From Fistularia commersonii (Eukaryota > Chordata > Actinopteri > Syngnathiformes > Fistulariidae): DNA of 64,000 nucleotides. The position numbers were made by a program, and so were the translations under genes. Numbering within the stretch: the first letter of the stretch is position 1; every line of letters begins with the position of its first letter. Below are positions 48,564-59,516 of the stretch, piece by piece. The notes beneath the pieces were generated by a model that searched no databases, was not told where the DNA came from, and saw nothing but the letters and a program-made list of their open reading frames with translations. Location: contig JBBMNZ010000035.1 of the NCBI GenBank assembly GCA_037954325.1, positions 7,897,001-7,961,000 of the forward strand, written 5' to 3'.

Positions 48564-50685
48564 ACGGAAGTAATCATGCTTTGATAATCCTGCTCTTAAG
48601 AGAATTGTTACATTTTTTTGTATTGCATAAACTTGAGAAAGATTTGAACAGTTTAAATCAACTTTGATCATATCGTGCCCAAATGTTTTTGTTTTTTAAC
48701 AATATATGATCCACCCCAACCCTATCCCAGGTTTTTACTGTCAACTTGATTTTTAACAGATTGGTAGTAAGCCCTGGTTATATGATGATTTTATAGTTTT
48801 ACTGTCAGAGACAGGGCAGTGACTGTCCTCACAAATGTATGTGTGTGTGTGTGTGTCCATCCTGTCCTACCAACATTTGCATTAAATTTTATAAAACTTA
48901 ATGCGTCAAAAAAAGAAAAGAAGGTGTCGAAATTTAAAAAGATTTGAAAAAAAATATTCCTTTAATATTTCAATAACATTATTTAATATTCATTGATTAA
49001 AATATTGGACAAATAAAAAAGTGATATAACTTCAAGATCAATTTATCCTTAAATGATAACCTTTAGGCAGGAGTAAATCATTTTATTGGAAAACTCTGAA
49101 AGTCCTCTTGTTATTAAGTGATTATTAAGGGATTATTGTTTATCTCAATTACTGCCTTGGTTTAAAGTATGGAATTTGCTGTAGTTCTGTTAATTAAAGA
49201 TTATTTGTTCCATTCAAAATTGGCTCAGTATTGTATCATTTGCTTTTAAGATTAAAACATTTGGATGTTTTACTGCAAGAATCCGTACTGCAAACCTTAA
49301 GTATGTTATGTCTGTTTTTCCTGTTTCACATGTTTTATGTGGCCCACACTTTTTTTATCCTCTCTTGTTAGATAAGATGTGTTATTCTTCCTGTATCTTG
49401 GTTTCAGTTCCTCTCGCGTGCTTTTCAAAGATGCATGATTGAAGAGTACATTTCCTTCACCCTGAACTCTGTTTGTTTGCTCAACAAAGAAACCAAAAGT
49501 TATACTTTGGCAAACAAGCGTTATTTGATGTAAAGATTTTATTTTCCCTTTATTTCCTCAATATCTTAAATCAACGAGCCTGGAGACAGAAGATGTGTTC
49601 TCATACCCACTGAATAGGAAACTGTTGCACACTTTTAAATTTCAAATGTCCTTTTCTCAATATTTTTGGTGCAACACTGTAATAGTGATAGATTCCAGGG
49701 TACATTTCAAGCTTTAATTTCCTAACGATGTATATCTATTTGTCAATGCATAAACAAACGGCTAAACTAACTATGACATAATACATGATAATATAGTAAA
49801 AAATGATTAGAACCTTGCTTAAAAACACACAAAAATATTATTTACCAAGCAGATATAAGAGAAAATGATAATATTACAATATTGCTTGTAAAAATAAATG
49901 TCTAATTTCTGTTAGTAGTTTTACCAGTTTGTTCTTGACCTTCAAATATAATTGATTTTATTGACAATTAGTTTTAAAGGAGTAAAAGACATACTTCCTT
50001 CAATGGATTATTATTCATGTATCATTCTCACATAAATACTTTTGATAAATACTGGTGATGGTAATGAGCATGTTTTCAAACATGGCCCTGAACATCTGAC
50101 ATGTAAATTGAATAGCTTTTAGAAAAAAATTGATCTGAAAATGTAACATTTTAAGACAAAATGACTTGCTGTGTTTTCATGCTTTCATCATTGTGTTCTA
50201 CAACATCATTGTGTTCTACAACAACAATTGCATCAATAAACAGTATTCATATGAATGGTTTACTGAAATGTGATGGCTGTTTAAAAAGTTACATTTGAAA
50301 AAAGAAAAAAAAAAATGGTGTCTTTTTCTCACCAACCCCTCCACCTCGGTCTAATTCTTGGGGTAAACAAATTATATCCAAAAATTATATGGAAAAGTTC
50401 TAATTAAATGTTTATTCAAACATGTGTTCAGAAAATAAAAGATAACTATTCTTCTAAATTTATCTTAATGTATTAACTCTCAAAACACCTGAGAACCGGG
50501 AACACATTATAATCTATGGTTGCCCGTACAGGCCTGTTTTACAAATATAAACACTTTGCCCTTTGAAATATGATTGTCATATTCACTCTCTGAAACTGGA
50601 GAGCTCATGGTTTTCTATGTGATGTCCCAACTGCACTGGTGTACCAATCAATCAATAGAGTACTTTCAAAAGTATTCGTTCATTC
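48564..50685. other. AT-rich gene-free stretch downstream of perforin
   Basis: Very AT-rich, with a GT run at 48837-48856 and scattered A/T homopolymers. A direct duplication of ATCATTGTGTTCTACAAC occurs near 50188-50223. No exon seen. Confidence 0.45.
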
Positions 50686-50790
50686 AATCGTTCATTATCT
50701 ACACAGCTTATTCTGCACTCAGGGGGATCTAGAGCCTTTCCCAGCTGTCAGTGGGCAAGAGGCGAGGCACTGCCTACACCAAAAATGCCA
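50686..50790 (-). mobile_element. SINE 3' end, minus orientation
   Basis: The plus text ATCGTTCATTATCTACACAG and then TCCCAGCTGTCAGTGGGCAA is the reverse complement of the 3' third of the SINE family (CCCAGCTG, GCGG-type end and ATGAATGAATG tail). It lies just beyond the perforin polyA signal. Confidence 0.5.
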
Positions 50791-50862
50791 GTCAGTCAAA
50801 GGGTCACATACAAAAAAGAGTTTTGAAGCAAAACCAATACAAGATGTTGATTTGGTTGATGC

Positions 50863-50868
50863 TTTATT
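50863..50868 (-). terminator. prf1: polyadenylation signal of perforin
   Basis: AATAAA on the minus strand, about 155 bp after the perforin stop codon, the first canonical signal downstream. It fits a short 3' untranslated region. Confidence 0.6.
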
Positions 50869-51020
50869 GGCAGAAAGAAAGATACGACAGAGAACGATGA
50901 AAGCAGTTTGATAACATCTCTTTAAATCAAATTCTTGTGCTGAAAATTAGTAGTCCTTTGAGTAACTATTTGTGCATGCAAGACACATGAAATGAAAGAA
51001 TAACGCCAAAGACGGTGTTA

Positions 51021-52848
51021 TCAAAGGAGCTGACCCAAAGTTGGCTTCCTGTTCAGTGTAGGATGCAGTTTCTCAGTCTGGTTGTAAAGCACTCCATTTC
51101 TGGACTGAAAGATTTTTGCCAGAGGAGGACTCATGGGAGAAGCTACATACTCCTGACACTTATGACCGGCGAGACTTGGTGCACACGTTACTGTGTAGGA
51201 CAAGAAAAGTGTGCCGTGGTTCATCATACAGGCTATGTCCTGTCTACCTGCACCCAAATCCAATGAGCAAGAGCCAAGATGATCACTGTTCCAGTAAGAA
51301 TCTTCATCATAAACATCCAGTATAAGCTTATCTTTCATGTTAAGGATGATGGGTCCAAAATTAAAGTCCTCTTGCCAAACTGGATTGTCATTGTTACTAA
51401 TGATGCTGGTGCGATAATGTTGATCACCGTACGTCACCTCTACCGATCCGTCCGTCCGGGTAAAATAGTCGCCGTAGAGCTCCGTCGCAAAGAGGTTAAA
51501 GACTCGCAAAGTTGCGCGACCCTTTCCGGCAGGACAGCAGTTTGGCTTGATGTTGTCATCACCTTTGCAAACACAGGCGCAAGGATCCCGTTTGCCAGCT
51601 CTTTGTCCAATTTCGCAGGTTTCTGAGCATGTTTTTAGCACCGCGTTTTTCATGATGTAGTTCTCCACCTGGCGCTTCACTCCATCAGCAGCAGGGTGAT
51701 TACGTGGCAGCAAGTTGTGCAAAGGTTTTAACTTGTATTGAACGACATCGGGCTGGGTTTTCAGTGAGTCAAACCAGGTTCGAAACAAAGCAGGGTCTTT
51801 CTGCCCTTCCATGAGTATTTCAATTCCTTTGACGTTTCCCCCGACTGCGTGGGAGTAATGGTCATTGTATTTACTGCTGAAACTTTGGCCAAATCCCAGT
51901 TTCTCTTTCTTAGCTTGACAGTGCTCTACCATAGCTTGAATACTGGTACCACTGTTGAAGTTTGCAGAGGCCTCAACGGCTAGGCAATTCTGGACCTCTG
52001 TTTCTTCCAGTCCATCCATGGTAGCCTGACAGGTTCTTACTGAAGTGATTTTTTTTATTTCGCCTCCCAGAGATACCTGTGTGATGTAATGTGTGCCATA
52101 TGTATCGATCAAATTGCTATAGAATGACTCAGTTTTTTCTGAGTAGGGAGGAAGGGCATTGATGGCTGATTTGAAGTCAGAGCTTAGAGGAGCATTATTT
52201 GCCAGTCTGTACCTGAAACACAGAACAAAGTTACAGTTAATAGCAACGTATAAAAATGACCGTTACTAACTAATTGCCCACATATCGGATTCATATTATC
52301 TGTCGGTGTACTCACTTGTAGAATGAGCACCCAACAGAATGACGGCAGAAGTAACTACGGTCCTGTTTCGACTTCTTCATAGCAAAATTAGACATTTTGG
52401 AGTGGGAACCTCCAAGGCCAATACCCAGTGTGACAGAGGGCAAAGGGAGTGTAAGGCCAAGTTTCCAGTCATTGGTTACAGCTGATGTTGAATCATTCAC
52501 AAGACTTTCAACAGAGTCATAGACTAAACCTGAGACTTTCAAATTGCACTGAGGGATGGTTCTCCAGTCTATCACAGCAGCCGGGGTCTTCTGCATCTCT
52601 CCATTTCGGTATGTGTTTCTGTAGAGCCTGCAGGTACCATTGCCAAGATTCCACGTTTCAGTGTCGATGACATAGGTGCCGCATCGTTCCATCGTGACAA
52701 TGTTGAAGCCTTCACCACCCAAATTGTAACCGGGGACAAAGTGAGCCGTTTTACACTCTTGTGGTGTGCCAATGTAGCTGACAGTGGATGGACGACACAG
52801 TGGGATCCATGCCCAGCACAGGAGGTGGACCTGCAAAAGGCTTGGCAT
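51021..52848 (-). CDS. prf1: perforin-1-like pore-forming protein (two coding exons)
   Basis: Coding parts are 52848-52316 and 52212-51021, joined across a 103-bp phase-2 intron (donor CAA|GTGAGT, acceptor TTTCAG|G), giving 574 residues, a normal perforin length. The ATG follows directly on an acceptor (CGAACAG|ATG), so the start lies at the beginning of exon 2. Residues 1 to about 20 are a hydrophobic signal peptide. A MACPF domain spans roughly 25-370, with the signature Y-G-T-H-Y at 216-220. A cysteine-rich EGF-like segment lies at about 371-405. A C2 domain follows at about 410-521 with calcium-type acidic residues D426, D432, D477, D480, D482 and D488. Perforin is released from cytotoxic granules and polymerises in target membranes when C2 binds calcium, letting granzymes enter. 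The intron layout matches mammalian PRF1. No stop or frameshift, so it looks functional. Fish often have several perforin paralogues; which one this is cannot be told. Confidence 0.93.
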
Positions 52849-53038
52849 CTGTTCGATTGAAAGATTGAAGTGAGAAAAAAGAATATAAATGTGGAGACTA
52901 TGCAGATTTTCAGTGTGCAATTTCAGATTGAGAAAAAAACAACTGATGATGTTAGGCTCAAATAGGTACAGAAACAGTTTCATGCAAATGTAATCACCTG
53001 CAACTGGCTTCAGCTAAAGGGGTGTTTGGTGATCTTAC

Positions 53039-53072
53039 CTTGCTGTGACTCTTGAAAGTATCAAACGGTGGC
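53039..53072 (-). other. prf1: perforin non-coding first exon (predicted)
   Basis: A strong donor, CAGCAAG|GTAAGA, lies at 53039/53038 on the minus strand, and a TATA-like box sits about 25-30 bp upstream of the expected start near 53070. Together with the acceptor at the start codon this predicts a short untranslated first exon and a 190-bp first intron. Mammalian PRF1 also has a non-coding first exon. The transcription start is inferred from TATA spacing. Confidence 0.6.
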
Positions 53073-53096
53073 TGATCAACTAGTGATGATGTCGGA

Positions 53097-53106
53097 CTTA
53101 TAATAC
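53097..53106 (-). promoter_or_regulatory. prf1: TATA box of perforin
   Basis: The minus strand reads GGTATTATAAGTCC, with TATTATAAG well placed to start transcription about 30 bp downstream, just before the exon 1 donor. Confidence 0.55.
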
Positions 53107-53203
53107 CCATCGGACTCTGAGGAGGTGGTGCCTTGTTGATTTTAACTGGTCAGTCTGTGGGGACCAAAATGTGTTATATGTCGAGATAAAGAAGAGGGTG
53201 ATA

Positions 53204-53219
53204 GTTTCACTTCCTTCAC
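53204..53219 (-). promoter_or_regulatory. prf1: ETS/IRF composite-like site upstream of perforin
   Basis: The minus strand reads GTGAAGGAAGTGAAAC. GGAAGTGAAA fits the ETS-IRF composite element (GGAANNGAAA) used in lymphoid and myeloid genes. It lies about 100 bp upstream of the TATA box. ETS-family control of perforin is established in mammals; use of this site is inferred. Confidence 0.4.
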
Positions 53220-54611
53220 ACCTGAAGAGTTAAAAACTGGACAGGCCAAACGTGGGAAAACTGACTTTTGGGCTAGCATTTGAATATGTCGAAGCAAGTG
53301 CAAAGCAAAAATAGATTTATAGTTCTAACTTATAGCTAGAGAAGGACAAGAAACAACAATTTCCGAATATTGGAATCATCAGTGTTAAAACAATTTTCAG
53401 TGTTGTGAGCCGACTTTGGGAAACAAAGTAGAATATAGATGATAATTTAAATGTATGCATTGCCATTATTATTATTGTTTTTGTTTGTGATTCAATATTG
53501 ACTCTGTATTGTGCTTTTATACTTTTCATATTTACTGAATAATTCCTGAATGATATTCATTAAAGAGTTTGTTTTCTCAAGTGAAACAGTAGTAAATATA
53601 ATGATAACTTTGTGTATTTTCTCTGTTAATGCCAGGGGTCATACAACGAACAGACAAAGAGCAGCGACAGCCATCAAACTTCCTGCATGGTATGATAGAG
53701 TCGTGCTTTCTGTGGGTGTTGCATATTTGCAGATGCATGAGTAAGATACGCTTACCGGTTTCTGTGAAAATTAAAGTAAAAGGTTGCTGAATGAATCACA
53801 CAAGTTGCTTTTTATAATGTCACATGTGTTCCAAAAAGGATTTCTGATTTTACAGAATGTTTGTGAATTTGCTTCTTTACCATGTCATTTTGCTGCAAAA
53901 GATAAGATTTTTTTGTGAAAAGCATAAAGACTACATAATCAGGATTGAACCTTTCTGATGTGTAAGAACTGCTTTCCATTTGATTATAACAAGTATACTG
54001 TGCAGACACATACCACACATTCTCTATATTTACAGTGATGTCAATGGTCTTTCCATAAAGATGTAGAACTGGAGTCTAAATTGACTGAAATGTGTGAAGC
54101 CAAAAATGTCAGAAGCTGTGTGACAGATAGTTGCTTGTATGTTCTGTAATAATGTTGTCAGAGGATAATTTAATTGGTAAAAACAAGTTCCATATTTGTC
54201 CTTAACCGACTGCGTTGCAGGTACCTCTGCAGCTCCTGCTGCTACTGCTCTTGAAAAACAACATGCAAACGAGTCATGTTGTATTTCAAATTTCCGTGGT
54301 TTATGAAAAATTGAAATTCCTGCAGGGGCACCACATTTAGGCAGAGGAGTATACAGGTGACGGCTACCCGTGTCCCGATGTTTTGTCCATTTTTTTCCTT
54401 TTTCTCAGCGCAACTTGAAGGTCCTGTGCACAAAGTCAAAATCATTTTAAACACTTCATGTTGCAGAAAATTGGCGGTTTGAAAAACAGTATAAAAATCA
54501 AATTCAATAAATATATACAATATGTTATTTTACAGTGGCAGACTGCTAACATTTAGCTGTCAGTCTGTTTTGAATGCTCTACATCTAGCGATAAAAGAGA
54601 GAGCAAATCTT
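53220..54611. other. gap between perforin promoter and LINE
   Basis: AT-rich sequence without exon or repeat signals that I recognise. It may hold further perforin regulatory sequence. Confidence 0.4.
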
Positions 54612-57600
54612 CTTTCCGCTTGTCCCTTCAGGGGTCAGCACAACTTTCTCCATCTAACCCTATCTCTGTATCCTCCTCTCTCACACCAACTACCTTCATA
54701 TCCTCTCTCACTGCGTCCATAAATCTTCTCTTTGGTCTTCCTCGAGACCTCTGGCGTGGCAGCTCCAATTTTCCAGCATCTGTCTACCAATATATTCACT
54801 ATCCCTCCTCTGTACATGACCAAACCACCTCAGTTTGGCTTCTCTGACCTTCTCTCAAAAACATGTAACATGTGCTGTTCCTCTGATAGACTCATTCCTG
54901 ATCCTATCCATCCTGGTCTCTCCCAAAGAGAACGTCAACATCTACATGTCTGCGACCTCTTGTTCTGCCTCCTGTCTTTTCATCGTTGTAACAGTTTCTA
55001 GGCCATACAGCATCACTGGTCTCACCACTGTCTTTTACACCTTTCCTTCCATTCAGATAGCCGATAGTCTTCTGTCGCATAGTACCCCTGACACTTTTCT
55101 CCACCCATTCCAACCTGCTTGGACCCGTCTCTTCCCCTCTTCTCCACACTCTCCTATGCTCCGGACTGTTGACCCCAAGTACCTAAAATCCTCCAACTAC
55201 TTGATCTCCACCCCCCGTAGCCTCACCGTTCCACCCGAGTTCCTCTCATTCACACACATACATTCTGTCTTGCTGCGACTAACTTTCATTCCTCTCCTTT
55301 CCAGAGCATACCTCCACCTCTCTAGATTTTCCTCTACCTGTTGTCTGCTCTCACTACAGATCACAATGCCATCTGGAAACATCATGGTACATGGGGATTC
55401 CTGTCTAACCTCATCTGTTAGCCTGTCTATCACCACTGTGAACACAAAGGGGCTCAGAGCTGATCCCTGATGGAGTCCCACCTCCACCTTGGACTTCTCT
55501 GTCACCCCTACAGCACACCTCATCACTGTCTCACAGCTATCATACATGTCCTGCATCAGTCTAACATACTTCTCTGCCACTCCAGATTTCCTCCTGTCAT
55601 ATGCACCCTGTCATATGCTTTTTCTAGACCTACAAAGACACAATGCAGCTCTCTCTGGCCTTCTCTATACTTCTCTATAGTAGCATTCTCAAAGCAAATA
55701 CTGCATCTGTAATACTCTTTCTAAGCATGAAGCCATACTGCTGTTCACAAATGCTGACTTCTGCTCTCAGTCTAGTTTCCACTACTCTTTCCCATAACTT
55801 CATTGTATAGCTCATCAACTTTATCCCTCTATAGTCGCCACAATTCTGCACATCCCCTTTATTCTTAAAAATAGGCACCATGGCACTTCGTCTCCATTCT
55901 TCAGGCATCTTCTCACTCTCTAAGATCCTGTTGAATAATCGAGTCAGAAACTGTACCCCTGCCTCTCCTAGACACTTCCACACCTCCACAGATACATCAT
56001 CAGGACCAACTGCCTTTCCACTTTTCATCCTCTTCAATGCCTTCCTCACTACACTTACAAATCTCTGCTATTCTGTGGTCTACGATAGTCACCTCTTCTA
56101 CCCTTGCTTCTCTTTCATTTTCCAAATCCATCAGCTCTTCAAAGTATTCTTTCCATCTTCCCATCGCTCTTCTAGCATCTGTCAATACATTTCCCTCTCC
56201 ATCCTTAATCACCTGGACCTGTTGTACATCCCTTCCATCTTTTTCTCTCTGTCTCGTCAACCTTTATAGATCATTCTCTCCCTCCTTACTATCCAACCAA
56301 GCATACAGGTCATCGTACGCCCTATGTTTTGCCTTTGCTACCTCTATCTTTACCTTACGTTGTATCTCCCTGTACTCCTGTCTGGTCTCTTCAGTCCTCT
56401 CAGTATCCCACTTCTTCTTTGCTAATCGCTTTCTCTGTAAATACTCCTGCACTTACCCATTCCACCAACAAGTCTCCTTATCTACTTTCCTCACAGAAGA
56501 TACACCAAGTACTCTCCTACGTGTCTCCCTGATAGCACTAGCTGTTGTTGTCCAATCATCTGGAAGCTCACCCTGACCACCCAGACCCTTTCTCAACTCC
56601 TCCCTGAAAACCACAAAACACTCCACCCTTTTCAGGTTCCATCACTTTGTCCTCTGCTCTGCCTTTGCCCTCTTGATCATCCTTGTCACCAAAGTCATCC
56701 TACAAACCACCATCCTATGCTGTCTGGCTACACTCTCACCTACAACTACTTTGCAGTCACTGATCTCTTTCAGGTTACCTCGTCTATACAAGATGTAGTC
56801 TACCTGCGTGCTCCTACCTCCGCTCTTCTAAGTTACCCTATGTTCCTGTTTTTTCTGGAAAAAGGTGTTCACTACAGCCATTTCCATCCTTGTTGCAAAA
56901 TCTATCCCCTACCACTGTCCCTTGGCGTTCCTATCCTGGATACCAAATCTGCCCATCACTTCTTCATCCCCTCATTTGTCTGCACCACCTTGCCCATTGA
57001 GGTTTGGACCAATTACCACTCTATCATTTCTGTGGGATATTCTGCATCACTTCATCTAATTCCAGAACTTCTCCTCAAACTCTCATCCCACCTGCAGGGC
57101 ATAGCCACTAACAACATTGAGCATCACACCTTCAAAATCCAGTTTCAGACTCATGAGTCCGCCCGGCATTATTTTAACTCCAGAACCTTCCTAACAAACT
57201 CCTCCTTCAAGATAACTCCTACTCCATTTCTCTTCTTGTCATTACCATGATAGTACAATTTAAAGCCTGCTCCTAAGCTTCTAGCGTTACTTCTTTTCCA
57301 CCTGGTCTCCTGGACACACAGTATATCCTCTTTCCTTCGCTGTGTCACATCGACCAACTCTCTACCTTTTCATGTCATAATCCCGATATTAAAAGTCCCT
57401 ACTCTCAGTCCCAGACTCATGCCTTTCCTCTTCTCTCTCTGCTCCCGAACACGCCCTCCTCTCCTTCTTTGACCTACAGTAGCCCAGTTGCCATTGGTTT
57501 CCTGTAGGTCATCAGTACCAATGGCGGTCGTTCTTAACCCGGGCCTCAACCGATCTGGTATGACCTGGTTATTGGGTTTGATTCACATGTTTGGTTTTGG

Positions 57601-57707
57601 CAAAAGTTTTATGTCGGATGCCCTTCCAGACGCAACCCTCTGCATTTATCCGGGCTTGGGACCGGCTCTGGGAGGGACCGGCCCGTGCCACCCCGAGGCT
57701 GCATTTA
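54612..57707 (-). mobile_element. inactivated RTE-type LINE retrotransposon
   Basis: A nearly full-length element of about 3.1 kb read on the minus strand. An endonuclease segment at 57357-57169 contains ILCVQETRWKR and GVGVILKEEFV. A linker lies at 56452-56000. The reverse transcriptase lies at 56049-55197 with AVGPDDVSVEVWK, CGDYRGIKLMS and GLHQGSALSPF. The 3' end near 54612 is shared with the truncated copy at 25461-25640. It is dead: frame changes occur between segments. Motif A near 55620-55640 reads FVGLEKAYD, with Gly where the catalytic Asp belongs. Motif C at 55368-55379 is F-P-D-G instead of F-A-D-D. A small deletion with a repeated CATATGACAGG lies near 55590-55615. Plus-strand open frames over this block (54835, 56037, 56717) are antisense shadows. 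Confidence 0.88.
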
Positions 57708-57712
57708 CACAG

Positions 57713-57734
57713 TATCTGTATATACATATATACA

Positions 57735-57774
<40 letters not shown>

Positions 57775-57798
57775 TATATATATATGTGTGTGTGTGTG

Positions 57799-57842
<44 letters not shown>
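57713..57842. repeat. compound (TA)n-(TG)n microsatellite
   Basis: Alternating TA with ATACAGTAT interruptions followed by about 55 bp of TG. It directly abuts the 5' end of the LINE. Confidence 0.95.
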
Positions 57843-57843
<1 letters not shown>

Positions 57844-58481
57844 TAAGACTGCAAGCGATAAGAAACCGCCAAATGTTCAACTTCTCTTTCAAAGTCTTTT
57901 ATATTTGAATATCTCTTATATCAGCACAGGTTTTGAATTAGGGAAAAATGACCAGATATGAAGAGAATCAGTTACCTCAGGGAAGTAGCTTTGTTTTCGT
58001 ATACCTCAATATTATATGTGCATTTGTACCCAGCAAACATTTTGCTGCGGAAACCCCAAAAAGGAAGTAGGTGAGGCTTATTTTGAGAAAGCCCTACAAA
58101 ACAGGTGCAAGGTTGAGGTTGTAATTTACATGAAGAATGGAAGAAACCTGAGGAAGACATCATAGAATGACGTGTTGTTTTTCCATTTGTTTTTTTGGTA
58201 ATTCAAGATTTACGATTAATTCTGATTTCCAAATTTAAATTTGATTTCTTAAAAAGGGAAAAACATCAGTTCCATGGGAATGATCAGTTTCTTGGAATCA
58301 TCAGTTTCTGATCATCTTTCGGGGAAATTGGACTGTCTCTGTGCACTCTTGTCAATGCAAAAGTGATATTTTGGAAGCCGAACCAGCGGATTTTCAATTC
58401 AGAGGAAGTGTGTCCGGCAATTTCTCTGACAACCACAAGATAATTTGGTCTCTGGGAAATATCAACTTGACCTTTGTTGCA
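57843..58481. other. upstream region of the MYADM-like gene
   Basis: Contains no clear TATA box. The frame upstream of the chosen ATG is open back to 58341 but has no ATG, so it is probably untranslated leader or intron. A duplicated ATCAGTTTC word lies at 58284-58307. Confidence 0.4.
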
Positions 58482-59351
58482 ATGCCTGTAATTGTGCTGG
58501 AAGCTAAAGACTTTGCCAATCCACTGTTTTGGGTTCGGACGTGTGAAGTCCTGGCCAGTTGTACTACCTTCAGTCTGGTGAGCTCTCTGGATCCCTCAGA
58601 GCTTTTCACAAACCAAGCAGACTTACAAAATCCCCAAGTCTTCAGGATCTACTGCATGGTTACGTGGTGCTTCTTCTTCACCGTTTCCCTCCTCATTCAT
58701 GTTCTCAGCATCATCCAATTTCACAGCCTCCTCCCGATATCCTGGAAGAACCTCACTGTGACCGTGGCGGTCTTGGGTTCACTGATGTGTCTCAGCGCCT
58801 GCGTGCTTTTTTCTTGGATCGTTGTGAATCTTACGAATGTAAGACCGTGCCCGGTGGTGGCCGCCGTGGCCTCGTGCATCACATTCTTCGCCTTTACCGC
58901 TGAGTCCTATATTCTATGCACTCAAGCCCAGGAGCAAAGGGGCTACCTGGGCAGCATGCCTGGTCTTCTCAAGATCATCCAGCTGTGGGGAGGCTGTCAG
59001 ATGATACTGCTGGGCTTGAAATTGAACCACCTGCATATTCACACAGGTTTTGTGTGTGTCTGTCTTTCCATGTCACTCGTTATACTGGTAGTGATACTGT
59101 GTGACTTTGCCGGAAAGTGTCCACTACCTTTTGACAAAATTTTGACAGGCATCTGTTTGTTTGGAGTGCTGGTGTACATGGTGGCCACGGTGATTTGTTT
59201 TGCTAACATACTCAAATTAAGGCAAGCAAAAAAAGACAGAAAATGCTTAGAGCTGGCAATTATGGACACAGTGGCAGTCAGTATTACACTCTTTGCTTAT
59301 ACAGTGGATCTAGCTTTCTCCATTAAACTGTTGTGTAACAGAAGTCATTAA
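58482..59351 (+). CDS. myadm: MYADM-family MARVEL-domain membrane protein (single exon)
   Basis: 289 residues starting at the first ATG of the frame. The N-terminus, MPVIVLEAKDF followed by NPLFWVRTCEV, is characteristic of myeloid-associated differentiation marker (MYADM) family members. There are about eight hydrophobic segments in two sets of four, at roughly 16-36, 54-78, 89-112, 122-145, then 165-180, 188-208, 217-238 and 258-280, fitting two MARVEL domains. The C-terminus is short and basic (KLLCNRSH). Family members sit in cholesterol-rich plasma-membrane domains and help organise cortical actin and Rac1. The intronless coding region matches the family. The frame is intact. Fish have several MYADM-like paralogues, so the exact orthology (myadm or myadml2-type) is uncertain. 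The conservative start fits the family better than extending to the non-ATG codon at 58341. Confidence 0.88.
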   Translation: MPVIVLEAKDFANPLFWVRTCEVLASCTTFSLVSSLDPSELFTNQADLQNPQVFRIYCMVTWCFFFTVSLLIHVLSIIQFHSLLPISWKNLTVTVAVLGSLMCLSACVLFSWIVVNLTNVRPCPVVAAVASCITFFAFTAESYILCTQAQEQRGYLGSMPGLLKIIQLWGGCQMILLGLKLNHLHIHTGFVCVCLSMSLVILVVILCDFAGKCPLPFDKILTGICLFGVLVYMVATVICFANILKLRQAKKDRKCLELAIMDTVAVSITLFAYTVDLAFSIKLLCNRSH

Positions 59352-59510
59352 TGACCTAAGACGATCTCTTTTTTGACCAGTATCTTTTGCCCTGGTATTG
59401 TTGTACAATCAAGAGAGAATTGATGACTTTAGCATGAATTGTAAATATCTATCTGACAATTATTAGATGACTTATAAGAATACTTAATGTTCATGAATCA
59501 AAACAACACA

Positions 59511-59516
59511 AATAAA
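59511..59516 (+). terminator. polyadenylation signal of the MYADM-like gene
   Basis: AATAAA 160 bp after the stop codon, the first canonical signal downstream. Confidence 0.6.

Noticed and set aside
52849..52983. Longer perforin N-terminus read through from an upstream ATG
   Set aside because: A polypyrimidine tract and AG acceptor abut the downstream ATG, and the extension would bury the signal peptide; it is intron 1.
54835..57250. Plus-strand open frames of 211, 179 and 177 codons
   Set aside because: They are antisense to the RTE-type LINE, whose minus strand carries the conserved endonuclease and RT motifs.
58341..58481. 47-codon N-terminal extension of the MYADM-like protein
   Set aside because: It has no ATG and family members begin at the MPVIVLEA-type start.
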